From Tricholoma matsutake (Eukaryota > Basidiomycota > Agaricomycetes > Agaricales > Tricholomataceae), in contig AP026541.1 of assembly GCA_026075535.2 (NCBI GenBank), forward strand, positions 13,144,001 to 13,208,000: a DNA stretch of 64,000 bases, given 5' to 3'. Within the stretch, counting starts at the first letter, position 1. Each line of letters starts with the position of its first letter. The translations under genes and the position numbers were made by a program. The notes beneath the pieces were generated by a model. That model saw only the letters and a program-made list of their open reading frames with translations, was not told the origin of the DNA and searched no databases. Shown here one piece after another: positions 58,001 to 64,000 of the stretch.

Positions 58001-58124
58001 ACCTTTCCTGGTGGACTCTGACTGGACTCTGACTGGACTCCAACTGGAGTCCACTGCGACTGGTCACCAGCCAACTGCCTGCAAAGTTGCCAGTCCAGTC
58101 CCAGTCCAGTCCAACCAGACATAT
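57985..58124 (-). mobile_element. SINE-like element, copy 4, 5'-truncated
   Basis: On the minus strand it reads GACTGGGACTGGACTGGCAA, then CTTTGCAGGCA, the TGGACTCCAGTTGGAGTCCA body and the tail GTCCACCAGGAAAGGTGGGG ending GTGTAAAGAC. The tRNA-like head is missing. The first block matches copy 2 and the tail matches copies 1 and 3. Confidence 0.55.
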
Positions 58125-58215
58125 ATGTAAGCTACAGTGTATCGAATGATACAGGTTTGGTGGATGCTGTCGAACACTCTATATGTATACTTATATATAC
58201 ATACTGTAGTATCAA
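58125..58215 (-). repeat. Inverted piece of the 3.6/56.4-kb satellite
   Basis: The reverse complement contains GTTCGACAGCATCCACCAAA and CCTGTATCATTCGATACA, matching the unit end at 57060-57100. Here the palindrome keeps a CG (TGTATCGAATGATACA) where the other copies have TG or CA. Confidence 0.6.
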
Positions 58216-58289
58216 ATAAATTCACTATTACAATCCTTGCTGTCTTATACACTACATATGTGTTATGAATGTAATATATAGCTCAGTGA

Positions 58290-59213
58290 CCTATGCATTT
58301 GACATAAGCAGCACTGGCAATGGCAATGGCAATGGCAACAGCATGGGGCATTAAGATTGGGCATCACCCTTGGGAATCAGGATGGGGAGTCAGCATCAGG
58401 GATCAGGATGGGGGGTCAGCATTCATTTGTTAGACCTATGTAGTATGCAGACCGACAAAATAAAATTAGTGCCAAGTGCTGCTTGGCAGCCTGGTGGCTG
58501 TGGTGGATGCGGATGCCACCTAAAAAAAACCTGATGCCAAAGGTTGTCCTCTTTAAGTGATAATTAATGTGTTTTACTATGCAGACCTACAAAATGAGGT
58601 TGGTGCCAAGTGCCGCTCAGCAACCCCATGGCAGTGGCCAATGCCAATGCCAATGCTGAGGCCACCTAAAAAAATATTCCCCATGCCATACAGTGACATG
58701 TATGATAAACTCAGTAAATGCCCTGTTTATGTGATAATTGATTTGTAGTAGTATGAAGACTTACAAAACGAGGTTGGTGCCGAGTGCTGCTCAGCAACCC
58801 AGTGGCTGTGCTGATGCTGATGCTGATGCCACCTAAACAAAATTCATGATGCCAATGCCTTGTTTATGCAATAATTAATTTGTTCAATGTAGTATGCAGA
58901 CGTACAAAATGAGGTTGGTGCCAAGTGGTGCTCAGCCCCTCAGTGGCTGTGGCCGATGCTGATGCCACCTAAAAAAATTCCTGATACTGATGCCTTGTTT
59001 ATACAATAATTAATTTGTTCAATGTATTATGCAGACCTACAAAATGAGGTTGGTGCTGAGTGGTGCTCAGCACACCAGTGGCTGTGGCCAATGCTGATGC
59101 CTATGCCTATGCCACCTAAAAAAATTCCCAATACTGATGCCTTGGTTATGCAATAATTAATTTGTTCAATGTAGTATGCAGACCTACAAAATGAGCTTGG
59201 TGCCGAGTGGTGC
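58290..59213 (+). repeat. GGCAAT simple repeat and satellite of six 135-145 base units
   Basis: A (GGCAAT)n run lies at 58315-58336. From about 58447 units begin GCAGACCTACAAAATGAGGT, continue TTGGTGCC, GTGGCTGTGGCC, GATGCCACCTAAAAAAATTC and end ATAATTAATTTGTTCAATGT. Starts are near 58447, 58582, 58755, 58898, 59031 and 59179. The last unit is interrupted by the gypsy LTR at 59214. Confidence 0.7.
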
Positions 59214-59906
59214 TGTTACAATTTTTGTTATCGTAACCCAGGATGACCAGATGTATGCCAGCAAGGCCGGGTACTTTATTTTTCTCATTTGACTCGACTC
59301 ACTTCTAATGGGAGATGCTCTGATGCATGATGACTCTATGCACCTGAACCCACTCCCACACATGCTGTGATACGACAGCCCCTTGACATGAGCTCCATGA
59401 CGTCGGACTCTCACGATCGACATGCTGCACCGCAGCATGTCCTTGACATCGGATCCTTGACATTGGATCTGTGACATCGGACACCTCATGCAAGGCATGA
59501 GGCCTATTGTCTCTATTCTTACTTGATACACATCTACCTTTCCGATTGGATGATAGGTAGTCCTAGAACAGTATATAAGCTGTAGCTACACTCTGTTTAT
59601 TCCTCAGCTTGACCTAATTCAATCAACGGTCTTAGACTCAACCAGAACACTCGACAGCTTAGGAAGCCCCTAGCTGTGATAACTCTAACTTGACAGTTGG
59701 AAACCTCCAACTGTGATACATGAACCAACGGTCTACTCAGAAAGCCTCTGAGTATGGATAGCTGTAACAACTTCAGGAAGTAGCCAAGTGAAGGCCAGAA
59801 GTCCGATACACTAGGAAAGCCTCCTAGTGCGATACTGATATAGTTGGAAAGCCTCCAACTGTGACATACAAAGCCAAGGCTGAGTTAAAGACCTATAGTC
59901 TTAACA
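59214..59906 (+). mobile_element. 5' LTR of the second gypsy element
   Basis: Begins TGTTACAATTTTTG and ends TATAGTCTTAACA, so the termini are TGTTA/TAACA. A TATA-like GTATATAAGC lies at 59570-59579. The gag ATG follows 285 bases after the end. No second LTR is in the window because the element runs off the right side. The right half contains the stem-loop array described separately. Confidence 0.6.
59654..59905 (+). promoter_or_regulatory. Array of stem-loops with constant loop and changing stems
   Basis: Stem-loops at 59654-59677, 59693-59714 (8-bp perfect stem), 59734-59754 (8-bp), a weak one at 59771-59795, 59809-59829 (7-bp) and 59842-59860 (6-bp). Spacing is about 38 bases. Loops are AAAGCCT or close to it; stems differ in sequence but stay complementary. 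Most units are followed by a GATA or GACATA block. A last hairpin, GTTAAAGAC with GTCTTAAC, lies at 59884-59905. It lies downstream of the TATA-like box, so it would be in the transcript leader. Confidence 0.6.
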
Positions 59907-60190
59907 AAAGGTCAAGCTGATCTACAAAGTCCACCTACCTAGGTGCAGACACAACCTCTTTCAGACAGAGCCCAGACAGACCTCCAACCGGAGCATCATC
60001 ATCAGGAAGAACCCCGTGGTATAGATACCAGGGTCGACTAGTACAATACTCGGAACCAGCACAGAAGTGGTTCTCAAAGAGAACCAGTGACGAAGAACCC
60101 CAATACCTCAACGAAGAGGATTTTAGATCTTTCGATAAAGAAGAAACCCCAGAACGAGATCCATTCTCCCTATCCAATGACAACACCAAC

Positions 60191-61042
60191 ATGTTCACCA
60201 AACCCACCACATCGACGAAGGAGATTAGAATCCAAACCCCCTCTGACTTCACAGGGGACCGAATGAGAACTGCAAAGTTCTTACAAGAAGTGAAACTCTA
60301 TCTGAGAGTAAACCATGGAATCTACAACACCGATGAAAAGAAGATCATCTTCATGTTGTCATTCATGAACAGAGGAACTGCCACACCCTGGGCACAGACA
60401 TGGGCAGAAAAGGATAACCTAGGAACATGGTCAGCTTTTGAGACGATGCTCAAAGTAGTGTTCACACCGATCGACAAAGCTGGCAGAGCCAGAACCGAGA
60501 TGAAGACATTGAAGCAGGGACAGGACCTGGAGGACTACATTGCACAGTTCTGAATCCTGCAAGAGAAGGTGGGAATCAACGATGACACCACCCTCATTGA
60601 ACTCTTTATGGATGGGCTGAACCCCAAGCTCCTCAAAAGAGTATTCAATATAGAAACAATCCCCATGACATTGGAAGGGATGATCAACACTGCCTCCAAG
60701 TACAATGGACAGTGGAGGAGAGCAAAGGCCATAGCAGGGAGGCTGCAAGAGACTTTCACAAAGAAGCTCCCTGTCTCTAGGGCAAAGGAAACCCCACTCG
60801 AGATCAACCGCCTCTCCTATTAGGAGAGGATCGAACACATGAAGAATGGGTTGTGCTTTGTGTGCCACCAGCCTGGACACAGAGCGACTGAACACAAGAA
60901 AGGGGAAACAAGGACCGAGGACCAGCCTTTCCCAAAGAACAAAGGCAGAGAGGCCTACTCGAAGATCCGAGTGATCTTGAACAAACTCGATGGAGAAGAG
61001 AAGGTGACAGCTGTTGCCGCCATTGGAGATGAGGGTTTTTAA
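60191..61042 (+). pseudogene. Second Ty3/gypsy element: gag
   Basis: The ATG at 60191 opens MFTKPTTSTKEIRIQTPSDF. The capsid region includes FMLSFMNRGTATPWAQTWAE, TEMKTLKQGQDLEDYIAQF, a TGA (60551-60553), then ILQEKVGIND and LFMDGLNPKLLKRVF. After a TAG (60821-60823) comes a CCHC knuckle CFVCHQPGHRATEH (near 60857-60898) and a TAA at 61040-61042. The gag is full length apart from two interrupting stops. An upstream part of the frame (59940 on) may encode more residues or be leader. Confidence 0.75.
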
Positions 61043-61059
61043 AGGGGTGGCCTGCCTCG

Positions 61060-64000
61060 ATGCCAGGTACCACCAAACTCTCTGTCTGCTCTGTACTACT
61101 AGCCACTTTGAAGAATCAATCTATGCATTTAGATATCAAAGTGCTAGGAGCAGGCAGAGGGAAAGCCATCGAAACCGAAGCCCTACTTGACTCTGGAGCA
61201 GGAGGGATATTCATGAGTCATGAATTTGCAGAGAGCAGCGGATTTGAGTTGCACCCCCTGGAAAAGGTGATCAAGGTCAAGAACATGGACAGAACCCCAA
61301 ACAAGAAGGGGGAGATTTCCCACTATGCCAGGGGACTCTTGACGATCAATGGAAGAACCTTCCTGATGACCTTCCTCATTGCAGGACTGGGAAAGGAATC
61401 AGTCATCTTGGGCTTGCTGTGGCTCAGAAGAATCAATCCAATAATTGACTGGAGAATCGGAACCTTCCAATTCAGGACGAATGACAAGACCCATCCTGAA
61501 TTCTCATACGGAAAAGGAAGAACCCTTATTGGTAGGGTACTAACCAAGAAAACTGATGATGAACACCTGTCATGGTGCCAGAGGGGAACTGAAAAGAAGA
61601 ACCCCCTTGACATGACAAAAGAAGAATGACAGGCATGGTGCCGAGGCATCATTGCTAGAGACCAAGAGAAGCTCGCCCTCAAGAAGAAAGCTGCTGAGGA
61701 AGAACGGGCACAATGGAAAAAGGTAGCCACCAGAGAGCTGGAGAAACTGGCTGCCAGGAAAGAGGAAGGATGACTGGCAGTGGCCTGAATAGTTGCAAAG
61801 GCAAGGGAAAAGGTAGCCCTGAAAACCAAGAAAGAAGAACTGGCAAAAGAAGAACACCGAGAACTATGCCGAAGAGTTGTCGCCAAAGCAAAACTGATGG
61901 GAGGAGTCCTCCACACCGAACCAAGAGAAAACAAAGTGCCCACCGAAACCAGAACGGCAATGATAGAAGAAGTACACAATGAAGAGATTGCGGTCATGAC
62001 TCTTCAAGATGTGGAGCCCATTGGGCCACAAGATGAACAAGATATTCAGAAGGAAAACCCAGCACAGGCAAACCACAAACAGGCAACAGAACAGGCAACA
62101 GAACAACCGAGGAAGACACCTGAACCAAGGATCAAAGATGACGAGCTACTGGTCGCCTACATCCAAGGAGAACCCGTCATTGGAATATTCGAACCAGCTA
62201 GGACACTGCTGACAGAGGAGTATGACGAGCCAAGATATGGATATTCTCTGACGATGAAGACAATCTCTCAGATCATAAAGGCAAAAGGATCACTGTGATA
62301 TGCTTATGGACAAAATATCTGGATCAGGGCAAAAACATTGGTCTCACAACACCTGACACACAAGAAGGAAGGAGACCCCGAACAAAAAACCCTCGACCAA
62401 CTACTCCCCAAACAGTACAGGAGTACCGATGGATATTCAAAAAGGAAGCATCGGGGAGATTCCCAGAATCAAGACCCTGGGATCATGTGATCGAACTGAA
62501 AATGGACTTTATGGCAAAGGATTGCAGGGTTTACCCATTGTCACCGGCAGAACAAAGGAAACTTGATGAGTTTCTTGACAAGAGCCTGCAGAAAGGATAC
62601 ATTTGACCATCGAAATCGCCCATGGCATTGCCATTCTTCTTCATTGCGAAGGACTCGGATGCGCTACAGCCCTGCCAAGATTACAGGTACTTGAATAATG
62701 GAACGATCAAGAACACCTACCCGCTGCCGCTGGTAGGAGACCTGTTGGACAAACTAAGAGGGGCGAAATGGTTTACAAAATTGGACATCTGATGGGGATA
62801 TCACAACGTCAGAATCAAGGACGGAGATGAATGGAAAGCAGCCTTCAAGACGAATAGGGGGCTGTTTGAACCAACGGTGATGTTCTTCGGATTATGCAAC
62901 TCACCAGTGACATTCCAGGCGATGATGAATGAGATATTCCGTGACATGATCAGAGAAGGATAGCTCGTGATTTATATGGACGACATCCTGATATTCTCCA
63001 AGGATCAGAATGAACACCAGGAAAGGACAAAGAGAGTACTGCAAAGGCTGGCAGAAAACAACTTATACCTGAAACCAGAGAAATGCAAGTTTGACATCCA
63101 CGAAGTGGAATTCTTGGGTCTGATCATCCGACCCAATGAAATTGCCATGGACAACACGAAACTAGCAGGTATACAGGATTGGCCAACCCCAACAAATGTA
63201 AAGGCAGTCAGATCCTTCCTGGGATTTGGGAATTTCTACAGGAAATTCATTGGACATTTTGCCGAGACAAGCAGACCGCTTAATGAACTGACAAAGAAGG
63301 ACAAAATGTTCAACTGGACAACTGAATGTGAACAGGCCTTTCAGATGCTGAAAAGGAAATTCACAGAAGCACCGGTACTGCTGATGCCAGACCCGACAAA
63401 GCCATTCACGATTGAATCAGATGCCTCAAAACACATGACAGGAGGAGTGCTGAGACAAAGGGACACGAATGGAGACTGGCATCCGTGTGGATACATATCG
63501 CATGTGCTGACACCAACAGAACGGAACTACAAGATATACAACAGGGAACTTCTGGCGATAGTACAATCGCTAGAAACTTGGAGACACTACTTGCTGGGTT
63601 CAGAGCACCCGGTAGTAATCCTCTCGGATCACAAGAACCTAACGTACTTCTGGATGGCACAGAAATTGAACAGACGACAGGCAAGATGGAGCCTATTCCT
63701 GTCGGAATTTGAACTACAACTCATCCATGTGCCTGGATCACAGATGGTACAGAGTGATGCATTATCATGGAGAGCAGACCATATACTGGAAGAAGACAAC
63801 AATAATGAAGACGTCACAATGCTGCCAGAAACAGTATTTGTGAAATTCATTGATACCGAAATGCATGACTTACTCGCAGGGAGTATCATGAAAGACGACC
63901 TGGTGAAGAGTGCAATCGAGGTGCTAAAGACCAAGGGAATGCCACCGATAAAATCGGCATTGGAAGACTGGAAGATAGAAGATGGCCTTCTATTCTTCTG
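61060..64000 (+). pseudogene. Second Ty3/gypsy element: pol, continues past the window
   Basis: The protease ALLDSGAGGIFMSHEFAESS (near 61186) and VILGLLWLRRINPIIDWRIG start the frame 61060-61629. After TGA a charged Lys/Glu/Ala-rich coiled-coil-like linker of about 110 residues (61630-61960, with two more TGAs near 61770 and 61787) precedes the RT. RT starts KDCRVYPLSPAEQRKLDEFL. There is TGA at 62604-62606, TGA at 62790-62792 inside the conserved [16 protein letters not shown] at 62961-62963 and then LVIYMDDILIFSKD with the catalytic Asp pair. RNase H has TIESDASKHMTGGVL, NRELLAIVQSLETWRHYLLG and SDHKNLTYF. The frame is open to the end of the window, where integrase should follow. Confidence 0.8.

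Noticed and set aside
21..62963. Nuclear genetic code in which TGA is a sense codon
   Set aside because: Frameshifts, deletions and lost catalytic residues accompany the TGAs, and some genes appear to end naturally at TGA (for example 48341-48339). CpG decay explains the pattern more simply.

Overview
The window is about 64 kb of a repeat-rich nuclear region of a filamentous fungus, very probably a mushroom-forming basidiomycete (Agaricomycetes). The evidence is short GT-AG introns of about 45-170 bases inside coding regions, CxC5/CxC6 cysteine-cluster genes of the KDZ-transposase type, DUF4100-type Ty3/gypsy elements, a telomere-linked-helicase-like gene and a Tad-like LINE. No bacterial operon, ribosomal RNA, CRISPR array or complete household gene was recognised. 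Nearly everything is a transposable element, its debris, or one of the multi-copy hypothetical families that travel with such elements.

Layout. 1-3.05 kb: a broken hypothetical gene and a broken CxC5/CxC6 gene. 3.2-4.4 kb: a tRNA-headed SINE-like element and satellite repeats. 4.4-6.8 kb: a truncated Ty1/copia element behind a short LTR. 7.0-10.1 kb: two gypsy pieces in opposite orientation with two inverted LTRs of one family. 10.1-10.8 kb: a hairpin- and palindrome-rich repeat. 11.7-17.4 kb: a broken DUF3505/recombinase-like gene cut by a minus-strand LINE. 17.9-25.1 kb: a hAT transposase gene between large inverted repeats. 25.2-31.1 kb: a LINE tail, two SINE copies and small DNA transposons with visible target duplications. 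31.1-32.8 kb: a broken zinc-finger gene. 33-39.3 kb: a DUF4100-type gypsy element. 39.3-45.8 kb: minisatellites and two hypothetical multi-exon genes. 46.9-49.8 kb: a PIF/Harbinger pair (Myb/SANT-like gene and transposase, tail to tail). 50.6-55.6 kb: a chromodomain gypsy element with its 3' LTR. 55.6-59.2 kb: a spliced gene fragment, satellites and a SINE remnant. 59.2-64 kb: a second gypsy element with a 5' LTR, running off the window.

Two themes run through the window. First, decay: most coding regions are interrupted, and almost all in-frame interrupting stops are TGA where the context implies arginine CGA. One target-site duplication and the dispersed repeats also differ at CpG positions. 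This is what deamination of methylated CpG would leave. Second, RNA or DNA structure: a regular array of stem-loops with a constant loop and changing stems lies in the leader of the last gypsy element, and palindromes plus T-tailed hairpins recur at three loci. These structural signals are the best candidates for something undescribed.

All assignments rest on reading translations and motifs by eye; no database search was possible.
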